Of a DNA stretch of 64,000 bases, positions 32,769 through 42,024 are shown one piece after another. The position numbers and the translations under genes are program-made. How positions within the stretch are numbered: position 1 is the stretch's first letter; every line of letters starts with the position of its first letter. The DNA is from Microbispora corallina. Lineage in GTDB: Bacteria > Actinomycetota > Actinomycetes > Streptosporangiales > Streptosporangiaceae. The notes below the pieces were generated by a model, which did not search any database, had not been told where the DNA came from, and saw only the letters and a program-made list of their open reading frames with translations. The stretch covers positions 248,001 to 312,000 of the forward strand of contig NZ_BOOC01000011.1 of assembly GCF_016863035.1 (NCBI RefSeq), read 5' to 3'.

Positions 32769-33812
32769 ATGCTGGTGAGCATTACCGGTGGCACCGGATT
32801 CGTCGGCGCGCATTCCGTCGCGGCCCTCGTGCGCGCGGGCCACCGGGCCCGTCTGCTCGTCCGCGACCCTTCGAGGGTCGAGCCCGCCCTGGCCCCTTTG
32901 GGGGTCCAATCCGACGCGGTCGAGGTGGTGCGGGGCGACGTCACCGACGCCGCCTCCGTCGCCGAGGCGATGCGCGGCGCGGACGCCGCGCTGCACGCCG
33001 CGTCCGTCTACTCCTTCGACAGCCGCCGGCACGCCCGCATGCGCGAGGTCAACGAGCGAGGCACCCGCATCGTGCTGGACGCCGCGCTGCGGGCCGGCGC
33101 CGACCCCGTCGTTCATGTCTCCACCATGGTGGCGCTCTTCCCCGCACCCGGACAGGTAATCGACGAGCGGTCGCCCATCGGCCGTCCCAAGGAGACCTAC
33201 ATGGCGACCAAGGCCGCGGCCGAGTCGGTCGCCCGGCGCCACCAGGAGGAGGGCGCGCCGGTGGTCATCACCTACCCGCCCGCGCTGCTCGGCCCGGACG
33301 ACCCCCACCTGGGGGACCAGAACGCCCGTCTCCGCGACGCGCTCCGCGGCCTGATGCCGCTGTGGCCTTCGGGAGGCTTCCCCGTCGGAGATGTCCGGGA
33401 CACGGCCGCGTTGCACGCGCGCGTCCTCACCTCGCCTGTGGCAGGATCCGGACGCCACTTCGGGCCCGGGCGGCACGTGCCGACCCGCGATTACATGGAG
33501 ACGCTGCGTGAGGTGACCGGCCGGGCGCTCCCTGCGGCGTTCCTCCCGGCCCGGGCGATGCTCCCCGTCGGGCGCGCAGCCGACCTCCTGCAGCGGGTGT
33601 GGCCGTGGCACATCCCGGCCGAATACGGCGGCATCTACACCTGTGCCTGCGACACCCGCCCGTCGGAGACGGCCGACACCGGCGGCATCGCCGCCCGGCC
33701 GCTCGCCGAGACCGTCGCCGACACCGTCCGGTGGCTGCACGACCGCGGTCACCTGTCGGCCCGTCAGGCCGGGATCGCCCGGATGGGCTCCCCGTCCGAG
33801 CCCGCCCGATGA
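32769..33812 (+). CDS. NAD-dependent epimerase/dehydratase family protein
   Basis: 347-aa extended-SDR protein. Seen: the Rossmann glycine motif GGTGFVGAHS near residue 10, a strand-2 basic region suited to NADP (RDPSR), STMVALF at the catalytic Ser/Thr strand, and YMATKAAAE as the YxxxK pair. Closest in type to dihydroflavonol reductase-like/atypical NAD(P)-binding proteins of actinobacteria. The ATG at 32769 is chosen because GGAGGAG (32756-32762) is 6 nt before it, better than the ATG at 32763. Followed 112 bp later by the carboxylase gene. Substrate unknown. Confidence 0.88.
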   Translation: MLVSITGGTGFVGAHSVAALVRAGHRARLLVRDPSRVEPALAPLGVQSDAVEVVRGDVTDAASVAEAMRGADAALHAASVYSFDSRRHARMREVNERGTRIVLDAALRAGADPVVHVSTMVALFPAPGQVIDERSPIGRPKETYMATKAAAESVARRHQEEGAPVVITYPPALLGPDDPHLGDQNARLRDALRGLMPLWPSGGFPVGDVRDTAALHARVLTSPVAGSGRHFGPGRHVPTRDYMETLREVTGRALPAAFLPARAMLPVGRAADLLQRVWPWHIPAEYGGIYTCACDTRPSETADTGGIAARPLAETVADTVRWLHDRGHLSARQAGIARMGSPSEPAR

Positions 33813-33924
33813 CGCGCCGGACGACCTGCGGCCGGAGGCCCGGCGCCGCCGTCCGCACCCCGTACGAACGAGACCCTTCACGAACCGCCCGACATATTGA
33901 CGACCTCGACGCCGAGGAGCGCTG

Positions 33925-35661
33925 ATGACGATCACGAACATCGACCCCGTGGTGGTGACCGTGCCGCGGCGGCGCGACCCGGAGCGGGGCGCCCCGGCCG
34001 GCCGCGTCGCCGCGCCGGCCCCGCCCGCGCCACCCGCCGTTCCCGTCCCGGCGGGTCCGCAGACCGCACCGCGGGCCACGCCGCAGACCGCGCCGCAGGC
34101 TCCGCCGCCGTCCCCGTCCATGCGGACGCTGCGGGAACGGCGCGACGCCCTGCGCGACGAGATCGTGGCCGGGACGCGCGCCGCGGTCGACCGCCAGCAC
34201 GCCCTCGGCAAGCGGACGGCCAGGGAGCGGCTCGCGCTGCTGCTCGACGAGGGGTCGTTCGTCGAGATCGACATGTACCGGCGGCACCAGGCCCACGGCC
34301 TCGGCATGGAGCGGCGCCGCCCGCACACCGACGGCGTCGTCACCGGATCCGGGACGATCCACGGCCGCAGGGTGTTCGTCTACGCGCAGGACTTCACCAT
34401 CTTCGGCGGCTCCCTGGGCGAGGCCCACGCCGTGAAGATCCAGAAGGTGATGGACCTCGCCGTCTCCACCGGCTCGCCGTTCATCGGCATCAACGACAGC
34501 GGTGGCGCGCGGATCCAGGAGGGGGTGATGTCGCTCAACGGGTACGGCGGCATCTTCCAGCGCAACGTCCAGGCGTCCGGGGTGATCCCGCAGATCAGCG
34601 TGGTCCTCGGGCCCTGCGCCGGGGGAGCGGCCTACTCCACGGCGCTGGCCGACTTCACGTTCATGGTGCGCGACGCCGCCCAGCTCTACCTCACCGGCCC
34701 GGACGTCGTGGAGGCCGTCAGCGGCCAGCGCGTCACGCACGACGAGCTGGGCGGCGCCCAGGTCCACGGCACCCGCTCCGGCATCGCCACGTTCGTGCAC
34801 GACGACGAGGAGACATGCCTGGAGGACGTGCGCTACCTCGTCTCGATGCTGCCGGCCAACAACCTCGAACTGCCGCCGCGCGGACCCTCCCGCGACGCGG
34901 CGTCCGACCTGCGCCCGCGCCTGGCCGAGATCGTCCCGGTCGAGCCGAACAAGCCGTACGACATGCGGCAGGTCCTCGCCGAGGTGGTCGACGACGGCGA
35001 GTTCATGGAGTTGCACGAGGGCTGGGCGGGGAACGTCATCTGCGCGCTCGCCCGGATCGACGGCGAGGTGGTCGGCGTCGTGGCCAACCAGCCCCTCGTG
35101 CTCGCGGGTGTGCTCGACGTGGCCGCGTCGCAGAAGGCCGCCAGGTTCGTCCGTTTCTGCGATGCCTTCAGCATCCCGCTCGTCACGCTCGTCGACGTGC
35201 CCGGCTTCCTCCCCGGAACCGACCAGGAGTACGCCGGCATCATCCGGCACGGCGCCAAGCTGCTGTACGCGTACTGCGAGGCGACCGTGCCCCGGGTGCA
35301 GGTCATCCTCCGCAAGGCGTACGGCGGGGCGTACATCGTGATGGACTCCCGTTCGATCGGCACCGACCTGTCGCTGGCCTGGCCGACCAACGAGATCGCG
35401 GTCATGGGCGCCGAGGGCGCGGTGAACGTGATCCACCGGCGCGAGCTCGCGTCCGCCGCCGACCCCGCCGCCCTCCGGGCCGAACTGGTGGCCGAGTACT
35501 CGAGGCAGCTCGTCCACCCCCACTACGCCGCCGAGCGCGGGCTCGTGGACGACGTCATCGACCCCGCCCACACGCGATCGGCGCTCGCCCGTGGCCTCGC
35601 CATGCTCCGTGACAAGCGCCGCCCGGCCGTGCAGCGCAAGCACGGCAACGTCCCGCTGTAG
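33925..35661 (+). CDS. Acyl-CoA carboxylase, carboxyltransferase beta subunit (AccD/PccB type)
   Basis: 578-aa biotin-dependent carboxyltransferase subunit. The first about 65 residues are a Pro/Ala-rich extension not usual in the family; then ARERLALLLDEGSFVEID, FGGSLGEAHAVKIQKVMD, INDSGGARIQEGV, PCAGGAAYS and the C-terminal half with DVPGFLPGTDQEY and KAYGGAYIVMDS. At the position that fixes substrate range in S. coelicolor enzymes (PccB Asp versus AccB Ile, from memory) this protein has Ile in GGAYI, suggesting that acetyl-CoA is accepted as well as propionyl-CoA. No biotin carboxylase (alpha) or epsilon subunit gene is adjacent. Possible supply of malonyl/methylmalonyl units. Confidence 0.95.
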   Translation: MTITNIDPVVVTVPRRRDPERGAPAGRVAAPAPPAPPAVPVPAGPQTAPRATPQTAPQAPPPSPSMRTLRERRDALRDEIVAGTRAAVDRQHALGKRTARERLALLLDEGSFVEIDMYRRHQAHGLGMERRRPHTDGVVTGSGTIHGRRVFVYAQDFTIFGGSLGEAHAVKIQKVMDLAVSTGSPFIGINDSGGARIQEGVMSLNGYGGIFQRNVQASGVIPQISVVLGPCAGGAAYSTALADFTFMVRDAAQLYLTGPDVVEAVSGQRVTHDELGGAQVHGTRSGIATFVHDDEETCLEDVRYLVSMLPANNLELPPRGPSRDAASDLRPRLAEIVPVEPNKPYDMRQVLAEVVDDGEFMELHEGWAGNVICALARIDGEVVGVVANQPLVLAGVLDVAASQKAARFVRFCDAFSIPLVTLVDVPGFLPGTDQEYAGIIRHGAKLLYAYCEATVPRVQVILRKAYGGAYIVMDSRSIGTDLSLAWPTNEIAVMGAEGAVNVIHRRELASAADPAALRAELVAEYSRQLVHPHYAAERGLVDDVIDPAHTRSALARGLAMLRDKRRPAVQRKHGNVPL

Positions 35662-35741
35662 GGCGTCCCCGTACGTGCGCGGCGTTCCCGCCGGCGGCGC
35701 TGTCGCGGCCGGTGGTCGTGGCCGCGCCGTCGAAGCGCCCG

Positions 35742-35767
35742 GCCCGCCCTGGCTCCACGGGGCGGGC
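35742..35767 (+). terminator. Terminator-like hairpin after the carboxylase
   Basis: GCCCGCCC (35742-35749) pairs with GGGCGGGC (35760-35767) between the carboxylase and the convergent acetyltransferase. Confidence 0.5.
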
Positions 35768-35799
35768 TGACGGGGTCGCCTGGTCCACGGCGCGGGGGC

Positions 35800-36291
35800 T
35801 CAGCGACCGGCGGTCACCGCTTTGCCGAAGGCGAGCAGCGTGAGCCCGGGGACGGGGGTCCAGTCGCGCTCCGGCAGGCGGTCGAACCCCTTCGCCAGGT
35901 AGAGGCGCTGGGCGGATGTCATCCTGGGCTGGGTGGACAGGACGAGCCGTCGTGCGCCCCGGGACGCCGCCAGGCCGGCGACCGCCTCGACCAGCGCCCC
36001 GCCCACGCCCCGGCCGCGCGCCGCCGGATCGACCGCCAGCGCGCGCATCTCCGCCTCGCCGGCCTCACGGGCGACCTCGCAGCCGGGCCCCCACAGCTGC
36101 AGCATCGCCGTGCCCACCGCCCGGCCGTCCTCGACCGCGACGAGCACCTCCCCGTCGCCCCGCGTGCCGAGCAGCCGCAGGGTCTCGGCGTAGGCCGGGT
36201 TGGCCGCGAGCAGGTCCTCCGCCTCGTAGGCCGCCACCCGCAGCCGCCCGACCTGGTCCATCTCGTCCGGCCGTGCCTCACGTACGATCAC
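35800..36291 (-). CDS. GNAT-family N-acetyltransferase
   Basis: 163-aa acetyltransferase. Seen: VIVREARPDEMDQVGRLR at the N-terminus, AEMRALAVDPAARGRGVGGAL carrying the acetyl-CoA pyrophosphate loop (RGRGVG), and SAQRLYLAKGF at the end of the fold. The GTG at 36291 was chosen because the GNAT domain begins there; an ATG at 36348 would add 19 low-complexity residues. Substrate unknown. Convergent with the carboxylase gene. Confidence 0.85.
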   Translation of the reverse strand: MIVREARPDEMDQVGRLRVAAYEAEDLLAANPAYAETLRLLGTRGDGEVLVAVEDGRAVGTAMLQLWGPGCEVAREAGEAEMRALAVDPAARGRGVGGALVEAVAGLAASRGARRLVLSTQPRMTSAQRLYLAKGFDRLPERDWTPVPGLTLLAFGKAVTAGR

Positions 36292-36469
36292 GGCCGTATC
36301 CAACCAGGCCGGACCGGCAACGCGGCCCCGGCCCCCGCCTTTCCCCATGCCGCCGCTGTGGGAGGCGGCGGCCGCCTCCCGGCCCCGGCCGGACGGCGAT
36401 CGCCGCACTGGCACCGCGCCTCCGCGGCGATCACAACGTGACGATGACGGACAGCGCCCGACAGGCGGC

Positions 36470-37186
36470 TCAGTAGTCCGGCTCATCTTCATAGCTGCCC
36501 TTGAAGCGGTCGCGCCATCGGAGCCGGTAAGTGGCCTCGATGAAGGCGTGCAGGGTGCCTTCCATCCGATCCAGCCTGCGGGTTGCAATGGTGAACTCGT
36601 TGATCGTGTCCACATCGACCCGACGGTTGAGGCGGCTGTAGGCCTCAGTGAGCTCGTCTATCAGGCTTCGCATGAGCGCGGCCGCTTCCTGGTCTGTCTC
36701 TGTAAGTCTGTCGATGGCCTGAAGCATCTTGGCGTCGTGTTCTTCGAGGCTGTCGGCGACAACACGTTTGAGGCTTGCAGGAGTGACCTCGCGTAGCCGT
36801 TCAAGCGCCTCGCGAGGCTTGGCCTCCCGCTGCGCCTTCCACCGCAGAAGAGTCTGCACGGTGTAGACCTTGGGGGACTCATCAACGAGTTCGTGGTGCT
36901 CATCGCAGAACAGGATCAGATTCTCGACTGCGCGCCTCTTGTCATCCGTCATCGTGGGGTCGTAGCGAGGGCCGCCAGACTCAGCAGCCCGAATATGGGC
37001 GTACTCGACGGCGAGAAAAAAGCGCCCTTCACGGAAGTGCAGGACGGGTTCAGGGCAACCGGGCCAGTAGCAAAGACCCCCACTGAGGTGGATCAGCGCT
37101 GCCCTGGTTGCGTTCGTATAGGCACGAGGTCCTGGCACAGATGGGCTCCCTTCCTTCCCAGCGAGCCGGATCTGAACGCCCTCCAC
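36470..37186 (-). CDS. HNH endonuclease-like protein
   Basis: About 238 aa. The N-terminal 90 residues hold an HNH nuclease-like module: LSGGLCYWPGCPEPVLHF (Cys pair), EYAHIRAAESGGPRYDP (AH motif), and NLILFCDEHHELVDESP (N, Cys and HH). Residues about 110-238 are helical, with coiled-coil-like charge pattern. Such HNH proteins occur in phage-defence and mobile loci. The start is uncertain: GTG at 37186 is the first usable codon before the domain. Same strand as the HTH gene 187 bp upstream, from which a hairpin separates it. Confidence 0.75.
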   Translation of the reverse strand: MEGVQIRLAGKEGSPSVPGPRAYTNATRAALIHLSGGLCYWPGCPEPVLHFREGRFFLAVEYAHIRAAESGGPRYDPTMTDDKRRAVENLILFCDEHHELVDESPKVYTVQTLLRWKAQREAKPREALERLREVTPASLKRVVADSLEEHDAKMLQAIDRLTETDQEAAALMRSLIDELTEAYSRLNRRVDVDTINEFTIATRRLDRMEGTLHAFIEATYRLRWRDRFKGSYEDEPDY

Positions 37187-37321
37187 CGTGATCCGTCCGT
37201 TCTTCCTCTGCCAGACGGTCGCGGGCGGCGATGAGCAATCGTGATGAGAAGCGGGTCCTGCTCCTTTGGTCTCGCGGACGCGCTGCGGGCCATGCGGGCG
37301 GCGGGAGCCGGAGGGCGATGA

Positions 37322-37363
37322 GGGCCGCACGCCTCTCGCGCTCGGACAAGAGGCGTACGGCCC
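37322..37363 (-). terminator. Terminator hairpin after the HTH gene
   Basis: A 14-bp stem with one mismatch (37322-37335 with 37350-37363), about 11 bp beyond the stop codon of the minus-strand gene ending at 37374. Confidence 0.6.
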
Positions 37364-37373
37364 GTGTTCGGCG

Positions 37374-38174
37374 TCAGCCCGCGGTGCGAGCGCGGGGCAG
37401 CCGGGTGACCGGTGATAGCGGCCGGGCCAGCTCAGCGCACGGCTGCGGCATGCGGATCTGCCGCCAGGCGGTGCCCCACCGCTGAACGTCGTCGTCACTT
37501 CCGCCGCAGGCCCTAATGAATGAAAGCAGCAGCTCCAGCGGCGGCAGCTTGTCCTCCCTCAGGGTCTTGCTCAGCGTGCTGAGCGCGAACGCGCCGTTCG
37601 CCCGGCGGACCAGTTCCCGCAGCGCGAGATCTCCCGCCCAGATCCGGTAGCGCCGCATCCGGTCGACCAGCTCGCCGGGCGTCTGCGCGGTCAGCGGGTC
37701 AGGCTTGAGCCCGTACCCGTCCACATCCTCGACCTGCCTGGGAATCTGCACCCGACGACGCCGCAGGGCCGGCTTCGTTGGCGAGGACTCCGCCGTCCCA
37801 GCAGGACGGGCTGCAACGACCTCCTCGAGGGCGGACGCGACACTCGGCGAACCGGCGATCGGCTCCGCCGACGCCCGCCTCCAGAGGTTCTGGAGCAGGT
37901 TGCGATCGGCTCCTGGCAGCAGCATGACGTCCTTGACGAAACCGGACACGGGCTGCCGGCGGTACCGCACGACGTCCGCGAGATAGTCGAGCATGTTTCT
38001 CGTTGCATCCTCGTGTCCCGAGTGGTTCAGGTTCACGAGGATGGCGTTGATCAGAGCCTGGTAGAAGTCCTGCCACGCCATGGGCATAGGGCGCACGTAC
38101 TTCTGGATGTCGCGAACCTGGCGAAGAATCGCCCTCTTATGAGGGAGCGGCTCTGGAAAAGAGTCGTCGGCCAT
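37374..38174 (-). CDS. Helix-turn-helix domain protein of unknown function
   Basis: 266-aa protein. Residues about 1-95 are helical with DFYQALINAILVNLNHSGHEDATRNML and no known motif; about 165-245 read like the XRE-type region that precedes many actinomycete NACHT/TPR proteins (WAGDLALRELVRRANGAFALSTLSKTL, LLSFIRACGG, WGTAWRQIR). A disordered, basic linker separates the two. Start ATG at 38174, 4 bp after the small membrane protein, so the two are co-translated. Possibly a regulator or adaptor of the HNH protein downstream; not recognised further. Confidence 0.65.
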   Translation of the reverse strand: MADDSFPEPLPHKRAILRQVRDIQKYVRPMPMAWQDFYQALINAILVNLNHSGHEDATRNMLDYLADVVRYRRQPVSGFVKDVMLLPGADRNLLQNLWRRASAEPIAGSPSVASALEEVVAARPAGTAESSPTKPALRRRRVQIPRQVEDVDGYGLKPDPLTAQTPGELVDRMRRYRIWAGDLALRELVRRANGAFALSTLSKTLREDKLPPLELLLSFIRACGGSDDDVQRWGTAWRQIRMPQPCAELARPLSPVTRLPRARTAG

Positions 38175-38178
38175 CCTG

Positions 38179-38427
38179 TCACGCCCCCGAGGCGCGTGGC
38201 AGGAGCCGCTCGGCGGTGGTGGCGGCGACCGCGCATCCCCCACCCGCCAGAAGCAGGACATCCTTCGGGGTGTAGCCGTACTGGAGGAGCACGAAGAGGA
38301 ACACGAAGATGATGACCAGGACGAGCAGCGGGACAACGACACGGTTGTCCAGCGAGGGAACGTCGATCTCGATGGAGGGGTTGATCTTGATGGAGGGCAA
38401 GAGCGCTCCGCCTTTCGAACGTGACAC
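38179..38427 (-). CDS. Small membrane protein
   Basis: 82-aa protein with a polar, beta-like N-terminal part (SIKINPSIEIDVPSLDN) and two hydrophobic segments (VVVPLLVLVIIFVFLFVLLQ and VLLLAGGGCAVAATT). It lies directly upstream of the HTH gene with a 4-bp gap. Unrecognised; phage-style small membrane proteins look like this. Confidence 0.6.
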   Translation of the reverse strand: MSRSKGGALLPSIKINPSIEIDVPSLDNRVVVPLLVLVIIFVFLFVLLQYGYTPKDVLLLAGGGCAVAATTAERLLPRASGA

Positions 38428-38454
38428 GCGGAACCTGACATGCGGCCCAGAACG

Positions 38455-38637
38455 TCACCACCCCTCCCGGCAGCGGCAACTACCGGCATTGAGGGCGTGG
38501 CGGACGTGATCCGCTGAAACCATGATGACCTGTTCCCTCGTCCGGATGGTGGTCTTCGCTTTCGGCCACTCCGCCCTCTTCGCTCGGCGGCGTTCCCAGG
38601 TGTTCACAGCTGTTCCCATCCGTATGGTGTCGTCCAT
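38455..38637 (-). CDS. Possible 60-aa small protein
   Basis: Short ORF with GAGGGA before the ATG at 38637, product rich in Arg and Lys (RRRAKRAEWPKAKTTIRTRE) and ending with two Cys (CRCREGW). First member of the small-protein/TM/HTH/HNH row. Coding status uncertain. Confidence 0.4.
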   Translation of the reverse strand: MDDTIRMGTAVNTWERRRAKRAEWPKAKTTIRTREQVIMVSADHVRHALNAGSCRCREGW

Positions 38638-38830
38638 GACGGTCCCTCGGCGTTCAAATCTGACTCGGCTGTCGCCAGTGTCCGATTTGTTCCTGTTCAA
38701 TGAGAAGCGACGCTAAATGCATGTACCAGGGGTACGTGCTGACAGCGTCGATGAGCTGGTGAGACTTCCGAACTGACACGTGGAACCGCACCAGAGCAAG
38801 CGAGGGGTTCGCTGCGGCAACGGCGGGCCG

Positions 38831-38870
38831 AAGGGTTCACGGCCGCCCCGACGGGCGGACGTGAACCCTT
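38831..38870. terminator. Terminator hairpin
   Basis: AAGGGTTCACG (38831-38841) pairs with CGTGAACCCTT (38860-38870), with an inner GC stem and TTCG tail. It lies in the 340-bp gap (38638-38976) before the glycosyltransferase pseudogene; nothing else is recognised there. Confidence 0.65.
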
Positions 38871-38976
38871 TTCGTATCTGAGCGCCCCCATGGGCCCTAC
38901 AGCCCGACCACGGGGTTGTCGGTCCAACGGTCGGCCTCCTCGAGATAGCCGAGCAGGGCGCGGGAGCCGTCGGCCC

Positions 38977-40431
38977 ATGGCGCACCCGATCCCGTGCCCT
39001 CCCTGGCCGGTGGTCCTGGTGGCCGGCCTGGTGCTCACCCTGCTCCTGACGCTCTCGGCCGCCTACGGTCTCCATGGCGACGAGATGTACTACGTGGTGG
39101 CGGGCCGGCATCCCGCCTTCGGCTACGTCGACCAGCCGCCGCTGACCCCGCTCCTGTCCGCCGCCTCGGTCGGCCTGCTGGGAGTCTCGCCGACCGCGGT
39201 CCGGGTGCTGCCGGCCCTGGAGACAACGCTCGTCGTCGTCCTCGTCGTCCTCGTCGCCCTCATCGCTCGCGACCTTGGCGGATCCCGCCGGGCCCAGATC
39301 CTGGCGGCCGTCACGGCCGCCGTGTCCGGGTACCTCGCCGCCGGCCACCTCGACACCACCACCACGGCCGACCTGCTCGCCTAGGCGCTCATCCTGTGGC
39401 TGATCGTGCGGCTTCTCGCCGGTGCCGACCGGCGCCTGTGGCTGGTGGTGGGCCTGGCCGCCGGGACAGGACTCGAGAACAAGGACACGCTGTTGTTCCT
39501 GGCCGCGGGGCTGGCGATGGGACTCGTCCTCACGCGACGGTGGGACGTCGTCCGCTCGCCGTGGCCCTGGGCGGCGACAGGGATCGCCCTGCTGCTGTGG
39601 GCGCCGAACCTCGCCTGGCAGGCGACGAACGGCTGGCCCCAGCTCACCATGGCCTCACGCATCGCCGGGTACGCGGCGGACAACCGTGCCCAGATCGTGC
39701 CGCTGCTCTGGCTCTTCACCGGGCCGCTCCTCTTCGTCGTGAGCGCCGCCGGTGTGGCCTGGGTCTTTCGTTCGAGGGACGCGGCCCGATGGCGGGCGAT
39801 CGGCGTCGCCGGTCTGCTCGCGCTCGCGCTCGCCGCCGTGACCGGCGGAAAGGCCTACTACGCGATCGGCGGCGTGGCCGTGTTCATGGCGGCAGGCTCG
39901 ATCGTCGTCGACCGCTGGCTCGCGCGTGGACACGCCCGTCTCAAGGGGGCGGGCTTCGCCGTCGCGGCGGCGATGTCCGGTGTGCTCATCGGGTACCTGA
40001 CGCTGCCGGTCCTGCCCCTCACCGCGTACGCCGCCAGTTCGCTGCCCACCGCGGCCGGCATATGTCTCCACGGTCGCAGGGGTGGTGGCCGCCCTGCCGG
40101 AGGCCGAGCGTGCCCGAGCGGTGATCCTGACTACGACTACAGCGAGGCGAGCGCGCTCGTCCTGCTTGGGTCTGGGCTGCCGCCCGTCTATTCCGGCCAC
40201 AACGCGTACTGGGCGTGGGGGCCGCCACCGGCCCGGCGCACCGTCATCGTGCACGTCGGCGACTGGCGGCCGGCTGACTGGAGCAGGTTCTTCATCGGCT
40301 GCCACGACGTGGCCAGAATCGACAACGGGCTGGGCATCCAGAACGGGGAGCAAGGCAAGGCCGTCTCGGTCTGCACCGGTCTGAAGGCGCCGTGGACCTC
40401 GATGTGGTCCGGGCTCCGGACCATCAGCTAG
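38977..40431 (+). pseudogene. Decayed membrane glycosyltransferase (GT39/ArnT-like)
   Basis: Would encode a polytopic mannosyl/arabinosyl-transferase-like protein of about 485 aa (GLHGDEMYYVVAGRHPAFGYVDQPPLTP, GLENKDTLLFLAAGLA, YSGHNAYWAWGPPP). Three lesions are visible. A TAG at 39382-39384 stands in frame where the family has Trp (ADLLA-stop-ALILWL). The segment VSTVAGVVAALPEAERARAVILT near 40060-40125 lies in the next frame, so two opposite frameshifts flank it. The frame then recovers and runs to 40431. Inactivation therefore looks genuine rather than a single base-call error. Confidence 0.82.
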
Positions 40432-40494
40432 AGGTGTGACCGGAAACGCTCACCGTGCCGAGCGGCCGGCGGGGCTCGACGCCGCCGTCGCCGA

Positions 40495-41070
40495 TCACCT
40501 GCGCCGGGTCGGCCGATAGGTCAGCACCTGCGTGTGGCCGTCGAAGGTCCGGGCCTCGAGCAGCTCCAGGTCGAAGTCGTCGGCACCGTCGAAGATCCGG
40601 TCCACGCCGGTCGTCCCGGAGATGACCGGGAATACCGTCACCTCGATGATGTCGATCAGGCCGGCGTTCAGCAGCGCCCGGTTGAGCGTCAGGCTGCCGT
40701 GGGAGCGCAGCGGCACATCCGACTCGGCCTTGAGGCGCGTGACCACCTCGACGGGGTCTCCGGACTCGATGGTCGTGTCCGGCCACGCGAGCGGCTCGGT
40801 CAGCCGGCTGGAGAGCACCGTGACCGGGGAGTCGAACATGCGCGTGATCCACGCGTCGAACAGGCCGCGGTCGAGGCCCGCGTCGAGGAACGGCGCGTTC
40901 GACGAGTAGGTCGTGGCCCCGAGCACCATGCGCAGCGGGCCGCGGTAGGCGGCGGCGCGGTACTCCAGGAATTCGGGGCCCTGCTTGCCCCAGTAGCCGC
41001 CCCAGTCGCCCTTGTGGTTGGCGTAGCCGTCGAGAGTGGAGAAGATGTCGAAGGTGTAGGTGGCAGTCAT
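40495..41070 (-). CDS. Dihydrofolate reductase/RibD C-terminal domain-like protein
   Basis: 191-aa member of the RibD_C/DHFR-fold family common in actinobacteria (MTATYTFDIFSTLDGYA at the start, RMVLGATTYSSNAP, and GSLTLNRALLNAGLIDIIEVTVFPV). Probably an NADPH-dependent reductase of unknown substrate. GAGGAG precedes the ATG at 41070. Isolated from its neighbours in function. Confidence 0.88.
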   Translation of the reverse strand: MTATYTFDIFSTLDGYANHKGDWGGYWGKQGPEFLEYRAAAYRGPLRMVLGATTYSSNAPFLDAGLDRGLFDAWITRMFDSPVTVLSSRLTEPLAWPDTTIESGDPVEVVTRLKAESDVPLRSHGSLTLNRALLNAGLIDIIEVTVFPVISGTTGVDRIFDGADDFDLELLEARTFDGHTQVLTYRPTRRR

Positions 41071-41205
41071 GGTGTCTCCTCGCGGGAAGCCGGTCGCGCC
41101 CGCCTTGTGGCGGCCTCACCCCTGCTACGAACACCACCGCCCCGATCCGACACGCCTCCGGGATTTCTTCCAGAACTTTCCGGCTGTGGGGCCGCCTCCC
41201 CGGTG

Positions 41206-41751
41206 TCAGCCGGCGGTCCACTCGCTGCGCAGGATCGAGTAGTAGACGCTGTCGCGCCAGGTGCCGTCCCCGCGCGGCCAGTCGCGGCGGACCAGCCCGT
41301 CCCGCACCGCCCCCAGACGGTGCAGCGCCTGCTGGGACCGGACGTTGTCGGGGGCCGTGCGGAACACCACCTTCTCGCAGGCCAGCTCGGTGAAGGCGTG
41401 CTCCAGCAGGAGCCGCTTGGCCTCCCGGTTGATTCCCGCACCCCACCACGCCCGTCCGAGCCAGGTGGATCCGATCTCGACCTGCCGGCGCACGTCGTCC
41501 GGATACCAGTACGACGTGGTCCCGGCCACCTCCCGGCCGGCCACCACCGCGAACGGCAGCCGCACCGCCTCGCGGCTCAGCGCCGCACGGATCCACTCGC
41601 CCATGGCCTGCACGGTCGGCGGCCGGTCGTACGGCAAGGTGGCGAAGACCTCGTCGTCCGCCGCGGCCCACAGTCCCTCCGCGTGGTCGGGGGACAGCGG
41701 CTCCAGACGGACACGCGGGCCGGAAAGGACGAACGGGCGCCGAGGAAACAC
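41206..41751 (-). CDS. RimJ/RimL-type GNAT acetyltransferase
   Basis: About 181 aa. Seen: GPRVRLEPLSPDHAEGLWAA, EIGSTWLGRAWWGAGINREAKRLLLEHAF with the acetyl-CoA site, and FRTAPDNVRSQQALHRLGAV. These are marks of the RimJ/RimL group that acetylates N-terminal or small-molecule amines. The GTG at 41751 starts at the domain; a TTG at 41862 would extend the protein by 37 residues of low similarity. Divergent from TTWD copy B. Confidence 0.86.
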   Translation of the reverse strand: MFPRRPFVLSGPRVRLEPLSPDHAEGLWAAADDEVFATLPYDRPPTVQAMGEWIRAALSREAVRLPFAVVAGREVAGTTSYWYPDDVRRQVEIGSTWLGRAWWGAGINREAKRLLLEHAFTELACEKVVFRTAPDNVRSQQALHRLGAVRDGLVRRDWPRGDGTWRDSVYYSILRSEWTAG

Positions 41752-42024
41752 CCAAGAAGTCTGCCATCCGGCGCCCCGCGCCACCACCCGGGACGCCTCC
41801 GGCCCTTTCGCATGGCCAATTGACACGACGTCGGGCCTCTTGACGTCCGCTGCGCCGCGCAATTGTTATGTTTCTTTTCCTCTTATTCGCCGGCGCCATT
41901 CTTGGTGTCATTTCTCCGGGTGGCCGGATGGTGTCGTCCCCGGCCCGTAGTGGCTGCAAATAGCAAAGTGCCAGGTCAGCGAGCATGACAGGATGCGGAC
42001 GCGGGCCGGGCACTCCTGGAGGGC

